NCBI GenBank assembly: GCA_009760855.2
Contig: WPIO01000016.1
Location: 6,366,001-6,430,000 of the forward strand
Source: Cristatella mucedo
Lineage: Eukaryota; Bryozoa; Phylactolaemata; Cristatellidae
Length of the DNA: 64,000 bases
Reading direction: 5' to 3'
Of the stretch, positions 45,859-55,944 are shown piece by piece. The stretch's first letter is position 1, and each line of letters opens with the position of its first letter. A model generated the notes under the pieces. It made no database searches. It was not told the origin of the DNA and saw only the letters and a list, made by a program, of their open reading frames with translations. Position numbers and translations under genes: made by a program.

Positions 45859-48398
45859 GTAAGCGGCTTCGGCGGCGCGGCGTGGCGATAGCGCCGTCCT
45901 GTCTGCGAGGTATCGAGGCCGCGGCACCGGTGGCTTCGATAGCGCGGGTGCGATTCTGCAGGCCGAGGGGGCGGCGGCGTCTGCTGCCAGTGCGGCGGCG
46001 GCAGCGGCGGCGGCAGCTGCGCGTGTCTCCGTTCGCTCGTCGCGCTGTGCGCCGCCGCCGAAGCCGGTGACGGAGCGCTCTTGCGCGCTCTGCTCGCAGG
46101 CGCACAGACCTCCAAGCCCAAGGATGGGGCGGGCTCGGCCGGGCCGCGGCAGCCGTCGGCGACCGTTGGCGGTCGGTCGGAGAGGGTGCAAACGTCGACC
46201 ACCACTACGACGAGCAGCACAGGTGCGTCGCCGCCGCCGCCTCCGGTCGGCGTTGCGGCGGCGCGTGCGTTCGCTGACGGCCTCTGCGCCAGCCAATTCG
46301 ACCGGCGCTCGTCCGTCGGCGGCAAGCGCGTCGCTCGGCGGGACTCGGAGTGCCGGGGGAGCGTCGTGGCGGCGGCGCACCGTACGAATGAAGCGCGCCG
46401 GCCGCCGCCGCCGCGCGGGAGAGGAATCTGCTGCTGCCGGGTGCGCGCGAGCCGAGCGTCTCGAGCGGCGCGAGGCGTCTCGAGACGCTGACGGGTGAGC
46501 GCGGAGCGACTCTTGCCCGTCGGCGAAAGCAGACGGGCTCGAAAGGAGCTGGAAATCGTCCTCTTCCCGGCAAAGAGCGGTCTGCGAGCGGGCGAGCCGG
46601 GCTGTGGGCGGTAGCCGCGCCTGGCGCTCCTGGCCGGAGCAAGCGAGGTGGCGGATGCACGCATGGCCGAGCGCGGCCGGCGCCGCCGCGCGCGTACGCG
46701 GGGCGCGGCGGTCGGGGCCAGCGCCGACGGGTCAGGCGCGCCAGCGGCGGGTCTAAACGGGCGAAGAGCTGCCTGAAAGTGAGAAGCTACGGCGGTCAAG
46801 ATGGCGGGCTTTGCTCGGGCTTCGCTCAAACGCCAAGCTGGCTTGGTCCAGCGGTTTAAAGTGCTCGCCCCGACCGAGGTCTGGCTGAGGTCGTGGGCTC
46901 AGCCCCGCGGTATACGTGAAGGGCCTGAAAAGAGATGGAATTCTCTTGTGGCGCTGTCTGCGCAAATGAATTATAATTATATAAAGACCACGGAAAAGGG
47001 CGATTCGGAGAGAGGTAGCCCAACACGCGCGCGCACACGCGCCAGCCCACGCCCAGAGAAGGAGTAAGAGAGACTGTGCGCGTGGTTCTTCGTCGGACCG
47101 CAGACACAGAAATAGCGTATATTGTGGCGCATTGGCCAAGGAGCTGCAAGTAAAAGCGGCTCGGACCAGTTTTGTGGCAGCGATTCGCGGCTCCATGGGA
47201 GATCGCACATCAGAAAACCCTGAGCAGCCAGTTCCGGCTGCTCATAAAGAGCTGTGCCAAAATAGGATGCACAGTGACCGGCATGCTCCCACATCCTCGG
47301 TGATTATCTTGAAAAAATTTAAGGAGACGATGGGAGGCTTACCCGGAGGAGCAAGGCACGCTCTCTCGTCAGGGTACGCTGGACTGTGAACGTCGTTACC
47401 GAGGGTTACAGCAAAATGAAAGCATGATGCGGACTATGTTAAGAGGACTTCTTCTTCGAGAAAGCGATTTGCAGTCGTGACACAGTCGTCGCTCGTTTAT
47501 CGCGTTTAATCCGTTCCAGACTCTACCGCGATAAGTACATTTACGAGAAGTAGGATTCTTTATTTATAAATCGAGTATTTTCGCAGTCAAGAGCATAGAC
47601 AACCTGTTCATGACCCTCTAAATATCGGTTGTAACATCATTAGAGCCCTCTAGATAGATATGAAATAAAACCACTTTGGTTACCACTACAATCATATTAC
47701 CCAATATATTAGACAAATTAAGAGAGAATAAGACATATTAGACGCTATAAATTATCATATTATTATTTTACACTAGGATAGTCAATTAGTGGACAGCGAG
47801 CTATGATTGGCTTGGTTTCACCTCACCCGATTTTTTGGAAATATGTTCTTGCCCACACGCACAAGAAGGGGTCAAGCGGCTGCGTGTGGCGTTGGAGAAT
47901 TTGCGGAGTTGCTCGAATACGCAGGCCTACAGTCCATACGTACAACAATTTTGATTGTAAATGTAATGCAGATGTGTGCCGCGGCCGCGGCCGCTGCTTG
48001 GGTTGATGGCTGGGCTCTCCAGCTGTGAGACCAGCGGCAGACCGGAAGTAGCACTGAACGCGCTCCGAACGCGCGCCCTTGCAGGAGTTGTCAAGAAGAC
48101 CACGGTCACGACCAAGACGATAACGTACCCGGATGGAACGGTCAAGACTGAGACTGAGGAGAAGACGGAGGAGATCCCTCCCGGTGCCGCTGACGTTAAG
48201 ACGACGCAGGTCGGTAGTGCAGCGCCCGCTCCATCGCCGACGTCTGCGCCGCCTCCTCCTCCGCAGCCCTGCCGCCGCCGCCTCACCGACGCGCCGCGTC
48301 GGAAAAGCCAAGAGAAAATGACCCGGAAAAAGTGCTCTCTCCCAGCGGCTCTGCCGCACGTCGACGCAGCAGCGCACTCCGACAGGGAAGGCTGTCGA

Positions 48399-48472
<74 letters not shown>

Positions 48473-51400
48473 AAGCTGCCGCGAGCCAGAGACCGACAGC
48501 TTCCGCTGCCCATTCAGTCGTCGTGCATTCTTTCATTGATGCTGCATCGATGCCGAGGCCAAGGGAGCCCACTGAGCGAGCCAGCTAACTAGTTATGGGC
48601 AAACCCAAAGGCGATGCAAGCATATCGAGTGCTGAATCTGCACGAAATCTAGCTGTCCTGTTCCAAAGTGACCTTTCATTAGACGACCACATCAGCTCCA
48701 CAGGCAAGTCTGCATACTTTCAGCTACACGACATTGTCATAGTTCGGGTTTACTTGACCTGTGATACTTACATCTAAATGGGTCCATGCAGTCGTGACAT
48801 TCTGTCTCGAATTCTGTAACTCACTGCTTGCTGGTCTACCGGCTTGCACAGTCAGGCGCTTGCAATTGGTGCAAAACTCTGCTGCTAGGCTTGTATGTCG
48901 TGAGCGTCGCAGTTGCCACATCTCACCACTTCTCGACGACCTGCACGGATTCCCAGCCAAGCAACGCATCAAATTCATAGTTCTGTCACTCACGTTTAGG
49001 TCCCTCCATTATTTAGCTCCAGCATATCTATCAGATCTACTCCCCCACCCCATCGTACCACCCTCTTTTCTTAATATAGCTGTTTAGCGACTCATCTTAA
49101 CAACTTCAAATCCTTTGGAGACCGTGCCTTTAGTTCGTATACTCCCAAAGCCGGAAACTCACTCCCGACTTGCGCCACGATATATCCTGACTTAACCACA
49201 TTAAAAAAGAAACTAAAAACGCACGTACTTATGACAGCATTTAGTGGTTCCCTGTGATTCGTCCTTTATTTCCTTATGCGTGCTGACATTGTGCATGCTG
49301 CCGATAACTACACTTGCATACTGACCCATACTAACCATGTTATTCCTGTTGTTTATTAAGCATGCTAATACAATCATGCTTCAATCATGCCATTCAATCA
49401 TGCTTCCTTTGCAGCAAATGTAAAGTACCTAGAAAGAGATTGAGTTTTCTGATGGCGCTATATCGTCGTATCATTATTATTTATATCGCCAGCAAATCAG
49501 CTGCTCAGAGTCTTCAAGCAATCTTAAAAACATGCTATACAACAAACTTTATTTTCTATAATCATGGACATATTTAGTAAAAATACCCAACCGAAATCGG
49601 AAACTGTGCTGTTGCACTTCTTTACAAGCAGAGCTGATCTCGCATTTTCAATTTAATTAAACACTGATCCGTGAAGTACTGGCAGGGTTATGGAACTTAC
49701 GGTGCACGGAGCTACACTCAAAATGAAGCTGCGTACAAGTCACAAGCTTGCATCTCAACAAGCTGCACACATGTAGTGTGACCTACAAAGGTTCCACAAG
49801 TTGGAAAACTAGTCGCAAATCACGCAGAGATCAGTAAAATTATTATTTGTTGATATGCTGCTCGCGGTTTAAATCCAGCTTAGACTTGGTTTGCTCTATT
49901 AACATATTTCTTTTACGTGAAAACTGTCAGAACTTCTCTAACGCGTTTATCTTTTGAAAGGTACCATAAGCAAAAATTCCAATTTCATAAGGTATTTTTC
50001 AAAATTCCGCCTTTAAGAGCGAAATGTCAAGAGTTTATCTGTCCAATTTACGCAATGTGCTCAAGTGTTCTTGAATAATTGAATGGTAAAGTACTCTGTA
50101 GCGTCGTGGCGGGTTGCGGTACTGCTACGGCGAGCCTTCTTTTGCATAACAAGTAAAGTGCTTAATAGAGATTGAGTTCTCCTAGGGCGCTGAAGAGATG
50201 AATTATTGTCACTATTGTGATAAACCAATCGGGTGTACGAGGCTCAATCTAATAACGCTGGTATACCGTAGGCGCACGTTTCTAGAGTGCATTTACTCAA
50301 TCACCACGTCGTTCCGTTTGTGCGTTCTTTCGAGAGTCTTCTTTGTAGCAACACTTTCTCCGCCGAATCCCAGCTGCGCAGCGGCGAAGCTGGGATTCGG
50401 CGTTCCACCGTCTCGACAGCACTCGAGAAACTCACGGTCGACGCGTGCTCGAAAACAGCACCGCTTAATCTGCAGCCGTCGTTTGTTCGAGCTTTGGGCC
50501 GCAGTCCATCGTTCGGTGGATGGAATGTGTCAGAGCAACAAAGCACGTTTCTGTCCAGCGCAGTGACTCATCGGCGCCGGACTCCGGCGAGACTCCGGCG
50601 AGGGATGCGGCGCCGACGCCTGGGAGCTACGCTTGCACTTCGTGACTCGACGGCTCTGCCGCTTGACTTAGCGTCCCTGCGCCGCTGCGACGTCCGGCGA
50701 GGGATCTGGCGCCGACGCCTGGGAACTACGCTTGCACTTCGTGACTCGACGGCTCTGCCGCTTGACTTAGCGTCCCTGCGCCGCTGCGACTTCCGGCGAG
50801 GGATCTGGCGCCGACGCTTGGGAGCTACGCTTGCACTTCGTGACTCGACGGCTCTGCCGCTTGACTTAGCGTCCCTGCGCCGCTGCGACTTAGAGCCGCC
50901 GGCCTACTTCTCCTTGTAGTCTCGATTGGCCGACATGAAGCTGAGCGCCGCAGGTACCCGGCCGGACAGCGCCGGCAAGGCAGCAGCAGCGGCCGGGCAG
51001 AAGGCCCAAACGCCGCAGCAGTTCGCCGACGGCGCTCTGCTCGCGCACAACGCTTACAGGTAGCTTCCGCCGCCGAGCCGTGGTCGCAGCCGTCGCCGCC
51101 TTCCGAGCGGCTGCCGCCTGTTCGGCGGGTACGGGTGGGGAAGGGGTGAAGGGGCGACCCTAGGCGGCGGTGCTAGGAGCGGCGCTTTTCGGCGACGGAG
51201 ACACGGAGGCCACGGAGCGCTCTTTCGCTGCGCGGGCTGGTGGTGCGTCTCCGCTCGGTCGGTCGGTCGGTCGTCCGACGGCGCCTGCGGCCGCGCGCCT
51301 TTTAGGAAGAAGCACGGCGCTGCGCCGCTCGCCTTGGCCAAGGACCTGTCGGAGTACGCTCAGAAGTGGGCCGAGCACCTGGCCAAGATGGGAACCCTGC

Positions 51401-53453
51401 AGCACAGCGAGGCGAAGATCAAGGGCGAGAGCATCGGCGAGAACGTCGCCTCCAAGTGGAGCTCGGGCGCGGCCGACTACACGGGTGAATGAGCGCGCCT
51501 CGCTGTCGCTGCTGAGCCGCAGCGGAGGCGGCCTTTCGGCTTCGTCGTCGGTCGACGTGCCGGCGCTTGGATGGATGCGAAGAGCTGACGAAGCTCCGAC
51601 GAGCGAGACGTCCAGGCGAGAGCTTCGGCCTCAGCGCTTAGTGCGACGCCTCGGCCCTGCCGCAGCCCTGCCGCAGCCCTGCCGCAGCCCTGCCGCAGCC
51701 CTGCCGCAGCCCTGCCGCAGCCCTGCCGCAGCCCTGCCGCAGCCCTGCCGCAGCCCTGCCGCAGCCCTGCCGCAGCCCTGCCGCAGCCCTGCCGCAGCCC
51801 TGCCGCAGCCCTGCCGCAGCCCTGCCGCAGCCGCAGCCCTGCCGCAGCCCTGCCGCAGCCCTGCCGCAGCCCTGCCGCAGCCCTGCCGCAGCCCTGCCGC
51901 AGCCCTGCCGCAGCCCTGCCGCAGCCCTGCCGCAGCCCTGCCGCAGCCCTGCCGCAGCCCTGCCGCAGCCCTGCCGCAGCCCTGCCGCAGCCCTGCCGCA
52001 GCCCTGCCGCAGCCCTGCCGCAGCCCTGCCGCAGCCCTGCCGCAGCCCTGCCGCAGCCCTGCCGCAGCCCTGCCCCAGCAAAAGCCGGTCACGCTTCAGG
52101 CCAAGAGGTCACCGATCAGTGGTACAGTGAGGAAAGCCAGTACGACTACAGCGGAAGGAGCAACGCTGGAGCTAGCGGTAAGCTCGGCGTCGGCGGTGGC
52201 GGCGGCGGATGGATATGGATAATTTATGGGCGCTATATAAATGAATTATATATATATATTTTTAATTATATGGAAAAGCGCCGGCGGCGGCGGATGGCAT
52301 GCCCACCCTTCCCCCCCCCCCCGATAGCCGACCGCTGATCAGCCAAGTAAAAGTTAAACTAAAGTAGAGGCGGGCTGATTCAACAGCCTACGTAGCTGGA
52401 GAACAGCCTCAACGGCTATCGTCACTGCTGGCAGCGGGCGATGCAGAATTGTCTGCAGCAGCAGCAGCAGCAGCAGGACTCGAACCCATGACCCAAGACC
52501 CAGGGGTCGAGTGGGACGAGCGCTCCACGCGGGCTTGCTTGCAGTCTACCGTCTGTCTATTCTAACATCGGTAAATAACGTGTGCGTATGCGCTGTCTCG
52601 CCAGAGAAGCGTGCTTCCGCTGGCGAGGGCAACAGTCTGGGCTGGATGAGGTAATCTCACGTACTTCCCCGTCCAAGCTCCCCAGCACTAAATACCGACA
52701 CAGCAGCGAATACTGAAATAGGCCACGCTCACTAAGAGTGCGTCTTTATGGCTCCGAGGGTGAACACCTGACCTAATCGATCCCGCGTTCTCGTGGCGCG
52801 AGAATCGCTATTTAACCAGTCCTGAGCGTGCGAAGTGCGAAGTTTAGACACGGCGACTCCAGCTGGTGCTCTTAAAGGCACGGCGAAAAACCGCACCCGC
52901 GCATGCCGCGGCCGTCCGCACGCTACAGATACCCGCTGCCGCTGAGATCAGCTCAGCTCCTACAAACTACACGGGGCAGATCAGTTCGTAGCGATTGGCG
53001 GTGGCCTGTACTCGTATTGCTGGAGTCGCTGTGTGGCCTTCTCGCCATCGGCCTCAGCCAATAGGGTTCTCGCTATCTTTTTCGCTAGCTTTGGCGCTTG
53101 TTATCTGTTCAGTCTCGCTACTTTTTCTAAGCTTAGCCCGATCTTTTGCAGAATTCGTGATGCTTTAATAAGACTCAGTTTCGCCGCGTGTTCGTCGGTG
53201 GCACGCTCCCGAATCCTCTAACGCTGCGTGGCGCCGCTTCGCGACTGTGGCACCAGCGTTGCTCACTCACCGCGAGGTTTCCTCTTTCTCGTTTCCCTTG
53301 GCAGGTCACTTTACGCAGGTCGTCTGGAAAGGAAGTCGAGAGCTGGGCATTGGAAAAGCAGCCAATGCCAAGGGACAGGTGTTTGTCGTGGCCAATTATA
53401 GACCTGCCGGAAATTACCTGGGCCAGTTTAAGGACAACGTGAGTCGTAACTGA
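45855..53453 (+). CDS. GAPR-1-like CAP-domain protein 2, N-myristoylation motif
   Basis: Seven-exon gene: 45855-45858, 46100-46222, 48085-48209, 50920-51059, 51306-51484, 52100-52177 and 53305-53453; 798 nt, 265 residues. The N-terminus is MGAQTSKPK, a textbook N-myristoylation signal (Gly2, Ser6, Lys7). A long linker follows: Thr/Ser-rich (residues 33-42), then a Lys/Thr/Glu segment with ITYPDGTVKTETEE. The CAP domain (about 117-261) has HNAYR and the full tetrad H164, E176 (IGENVA), E201 (WYSEE) and H218 (GHFTQVVW). It ends shortly after the last strand (FKDNVSRN). Known GAPR-1 is myristoylated, cytosolic-facing and Golgi-associated; the same location is inferred here. A phase-compatible alternative for the exon 3/4 junction (48213 to 50954) gives 255 residues. 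ATTAAA at 53576 may be the polyadenylation signal. Confidence 0.8.
46100..46222 (+). CDS. GAPR-1-like 2, exon 2 (linker)
   Basis: Acceptor GCTCTGCTCGCAG, donor GTGCGT, phase 1 to 1. It encodes AQTSKPKDGAGSAGPRQP then a run of Thr and Ser. Joining ATGG to it creates Met-Gly-Ala-Gln-Thr-Ser-Lys. Confidence 0.7.
46837..46975 (+). mobile_element. tRNA-derived SINE-2 with LINE-like tail
   Basis: An A-box-like TGGTCCAGCGGTTTAAAGTGC is followed by a B-box-like GGGCTCAGCCCC, and then GAGATGGAATTCTCTTGTGGC, which resembles the LINE-B tail GAGATTGAGTTCTCTGAGGGC. It lies in intron 2 of gene 2. Confidence 0.65.
48085..48209 (+). CDS. GAPR-1-like 2, exon 3 (linker)
   Basis: Acceptor GCGCGCCCTTGCAG. It encodes VVKKTTVTTKTITYPDG and a Glu/Lys/Thr stretch ending near KTTQ. 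The donor is either CAG/GTCGGT at 48210 (phase 0, used here) or GTCG/GTAGTG at 48214 (phase 1). Confidence 0.72.
48399..48472. repeat. (CGG)n tract
   Basis: About 24 uninterrupted units, in intron 3 of gene 2. Confidence 0.97.
48594..49484 (+). mobile_element. LINE-B fragment
   Basis: The plus strand encodes, with one frame break, [40 protein letters not shown] and CHISPLLDDLHGFPAKQRIK, then the 3' UTR and (ATT) end. It is inserted in intron 3 of gene 2. Confidence 0.87.
50155..50215 (+). mobile_element. LINE-tail-like fragment
   Basis: AGTAAAGTGCTTAATAGAGATTG then AGTTCTCCTAGGGCGCTGAA: a diverged LINE-B or SINE-2 tail. Confidence 0.6.
50361..50402. repeat. Perfect 15-bp hairpin
   Basis: CGCCGAATCCCAGCT and AGCTGGGATTCGGCG are separated by 12 nt. 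Confidence 0.93.
50597..50893 (+). repeat. Three 99-bp tandem repeats, open in frame
   Basis: Units start at 50597, 50696 and 50795 and differ at only a few positions. The frame reads a 33-residue unit containing LALRDSTALPLDLASLRRCD three times without a stop. The array ends 27 nt before exon 4 of gene 2. Whether it is ever translated is unknown. Confidence 0.95.
50920..51059 (+). CDS. GAPR-1-like 2, exon 4
   Basis: Chosen acceptor CTTCTCCTTGTAG (strong pyrimidine tract, phase 0). It encodes an Ala-rich lead, then QKAQTPQQFADGALLAHNAYR, the start of CAP. An alternative start after GCCGCAG at 50954 is phase 1. The matching exon of gene 3 shares QTPQQFA-like and HNAYR sequence. Confidence 0.78.
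51306..51484 (+). CDS. GAPR-1-like 2, exon 5
   Basis: 179 nt, phase 2 to 1, the same length and phase as gene 3 exon 3. It encodes KKHGAAPLALAKDLSEYAQK, QHSEAKIKGESIGENVA and a Trp-Ser-Ser motif, with tetrad residues H164 and E176. Confidence 0.88.
51655..52078. repeat. 11-bp minisatellite, 38 units
   Basis: The unit CCCTGCCGCAG is repeated 38 times with one extra CCGCAG near 51830. It fills most of intron 5 of gene 2 and ends 21 nt before exon 6. Confidence 0.98.
52100..52177 (+). CDS. GAPR-1-like 2, exon 6
   Basis: 78 nt, acceptor TCACGCTTCAG, donor GTAAGC, phase 1 to 1. It encodes QEVTDQWYSEESQYDYSG with the tetrad Glu, and a Gly/Ser/Asn loop. Confidence 0.88.
52385..52535 (-). mobile_element. 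SINE-1 with (CAG)n expansion
   Basis: The minus strand has a B-box GGGTTCGAGTCC and the SINE-1 body. A (GCA)n run of about 7 units interrupts it near 52455-52475. Confidence 0.7.
52843..52954 (+). repeat. 112-bp repeat, copy 1
   Basis: Starts TTTAGACACGGCGACTCC and contains CCGCACCCGCGCATGCCGCG. Copy 2 is at 53991-54102, with about five to six differences. Confidence 0.93.
53305..53453 (+). CDS. GAPR-1-like 2, exon 7 (terminal)
   Basis: Acceptor CGTTTCCCTTGGCAG. It encodes GHFTQVVWKGSRELGIG and FVVANYRPAGNYLGQFKD, then VSRN and stop TGA at 53451-53453. A GTGAGT at 53439 overlaps the Val-Ser codons and could be a donor (phase 0), but the protein already ends where GAPR-1 proteins normally end. 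Confidence 0.85.
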
Positions 53454-53839
53454 CAGAGCGGAAGGTGGACAAATGGATGGCCTCCGTTGCCAGTGAGCCA
53501 CCAGCTGCGAGGCAAAACCGCAAGCAGTGGGACGGAGCCACCGCCGCCAGACGCGGCGTGACGCGCGCTGCGAGTATTAAAGCCGTCGGCAGTGTAAGCG
53601 GACCCACCAGTTTCGGTAGTCCGTCGGAAGCGTTTACTATAGCCCCCGCAAATATGCTAATTTGATAACGCCGACTAAAGACTGTACGCGCTAGCTGAGT
53701 GACTCGCTTGCTCATTAAACGTAGCGCACGTTTATTAATCTCGACGTTGATCGCTATCCAGGAGTGTCGTCTCTTTCTCTCTCACGGGATTCTCGGCGCT
53801 GCACGAGCTAATGCACGCGAAGCCCTCGCAGCCTCAGGG

Positions 53840-53884
53840 CGCCAGAAGCTAGTCGGCTCGACGAGCTTCTGGCGACTCGCTCTC
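53840..53884. repeat. Short hairpin
   Basis: CGCCAGAAGCT and AGCTTCTGGCG are separated by 23 nt. Confidence 0.85.
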
Positions 53885-53990
53885 GACGGACGCCGCGACC
53901 CGGCGTCTCGCGCTGAATGGCGACTAGTCGAGGACGCTGTGACGCCGCTATGGGGCTCGTGCTTTTGAATTGAGGTTATTTTCTAGTAAA

Positions 53991-54102
53991 TTTAGACACG
54001 GCAACTCCAGCTGGTGCTCTTAAAGGGTCGGCGAAAAACCGCACCCGCGCATGCCGCGGCCGTCCGCACGCTACAGCTACCCGCAGCCGCTGAGATCAGC
54101 TC
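53991..54102 (+). repeat. 112-bp repeat, copy 2
   Basis: Matches 52843-52954 closely and in the same orientation, on the other side of exon 7 of gene 2. Confidence 0.93.
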
Positions 54103-54203
54103 CGTCAAATAATACGATAAAGCTAAGGTGACTCATTAAATGGCCAAATTTATATGTTGACAGAAGCTCCTTAGTCGCCCGAGCTTTCTTATCGGAGCTG
54201 GCC

Positions 54204-54207
<4 letters not shown>

Positions 54208-54240
<33 letters not shown>
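54208..54240. repeat. (TA)n tract
   Basis: About 15 TA units. Confidence 0.95.
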
Positions 54241-54242
<2 letters not shown>

Positions 54243-54319
54243 TATACAGTCGAAGTCGTCGAATGTGCAAAAGTTGCACCGGAAAAAAGGAGAACTGCGA
54301 AGTTTTTGATGACATAAGC

Positions 54320-54600
54320 CGACCTGCACTGGCTACCAGTCAAGCAACGGATTGACTTCAAGGTTTTCTCGCTCACTTTTAGGTCCCTTCATTCTTTGGC
54401 TCCAGCCTATCTCTCAGATATACTACCCCCCCCCCAGGTCAAGCATCGTACCACCCGCTTTTCGGAATCCAAAAGTCTACCAATACCTCGTACAAACCTC
54501 AAATCCTTTGGCGACCGTGCATTTAGTTCGTACGCTCCCAAAGCCAGGAACTCCCTCCCGACTTGCGTCAGAACATTCTCTGACTTGACCACCCGGGGTC
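54320..54600 (+). mobile_element. LINE-B reverse transcriptase fragment
   Basis: Encodes, in broken frames, the C-terminal segment (ACCTGCACTGGCTACCAGTC, AAATCCTTTGGCGACCGTGC) seen in other LINE-B copies. It lacks the 3' tail. Confidence 0.8.
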
Positions 54601-55944
54601 AGAATCTCCCTGTATCGTTTTGCGTGTTCCTATGTCACGTATACGGAAATTGCTGCTGATTGGCTAGACGGCGCTGACCGCAGGAGAAGTGAGCCGCGCC
54701 GCAAATTTTAGATGCAAGTGTGAGTGAAAATCTGCGCTACTTAAGGTGAAATTAAAAATTAAATTAAAGAAAATAATATGCACTTCAATTCAATCCAAAT
54801 ACAATGCATGTCAGCAGGGCGAGCGTAACTGCGAGGCGAGCGGACGCGCAGATTCCCCTTCGAGAGCAGTTACCGTTTTTTGGGATTTCTACGGGTGCAG
54901 GCTATTTATCGAGTACAATTGAACGTACTCATCCTGCTAAGCTCTCCGAGTATCCTCTGAAGCTCAACACGACATAAAACTGCCGGGTCATGTGAGAGCC
55001 CTATTAATGCAGTCACCAAGAGTTTTCTTAAATTACTTTGAGCGCTTAATCGCTTGCGAATATAGCCGCTCATGAAAACGAATTGAGGATTTTAATAATC
55101 CAACGTCACTAGCAAGGGCACAGAGGGAGTCGTATTTTTACGACAGAGCTTCTATTATAAGGCGCAGAGACCTTCCAGAAACTCTGACAGCTGACGCCGT
55201 TCTCGTGCGTCGGTCTAGCAGAACGCAGGCTCGCACGAGTAAATTCGTCTCATCCACCTTGGCGTCGCGGAAGCTCTGGCGAACACGCGCTGTCGCGCCA
55301 CCAAGGACCGGCACGCTGCGGTCAACCGACGGGCGGACATGGAGTGGTAAAAGCTAATGCGGCGTGACTTCTCGGGGCGCATGACGTCATCGCGCGATCT
55401 GCTTTGTAATGACGACCGGGCTCGCTCTATGCTCCATGCTCGAGCGCTAGTCAGAGCACTCGGCGGCTCGCTACTTGCTGCTCGGCACTCTGCGCTGAAA
55501 TGTGGAAATCAAGAGCAAAGTCTAGCAAATTAATTTAATGAAACGCAATAACAAATATCAATTCACTTGCAAGCCTATTCAATCTTTTGTTATAAATTAT
55601 TAACTCACCGAATGGCACCTCTGTTCATTTACGTGTCCGAAACCTTGCTGCTTCTGGCCGCTGAAGCGTGCGGTGCTCATAAATGGGTTTGGCTGCGAGT
55701 ACGACTAGTGTGTCGGTGGCCCCTAGGAATCAGACAAATATCTGTTATACCTACTCAGATGGCTATTGCATTGAGGCGGCGCCCAGGCTAGATTTGATTT
55801 GAGTATACACTGTACGCGGTCCGATATATGAACGCGCACATATATATCTAGCTTAAGCATTGATGCGTCGATTTAATCTGACGATGAAAATGTCAAGTCC
55901 ACCCCATTCGTGTAACGTAAAGTAAAATGGAGCTTCTACTTTTT

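Larger units (their letters stand above)
53454..55944. other. Downstream of gene 2, repeats only
   Basis: Holds the hairpin at 53840-53884, the second 112-bp repeat, a (TA)n run and a LINE-B fragment. The stretch 54610-55944 shows nothing recognisable. Confidence 0.5.

Noticed and set aside
45598-46829. Long minus-strand frames of 260 and 327 residues
   Set aside because: They are antisense to exons 1-2 of gene 2 in very GC-rich DNA and have only low-complexity Arg/Ala/Pro composition.
47823-48572. 249-residue minus-strand frame
   Set aside because: It is antisense to a supported linker exon and dominated by the trinucleotide repeat.
48283-48592. Poly-Gly, poly-Arg and poly-Ala frames
   Set aside because: These are products of the (CGG)n tract on both strands.
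51170-52222. 350-residue open frame rich in Pro/Ala/Gln
   Set aside because: It is the 11-bp minisatellite read through in one frame. The real coding exons 51306-51484 and 52100-52177 are in other frames and are supported by CAP homology.
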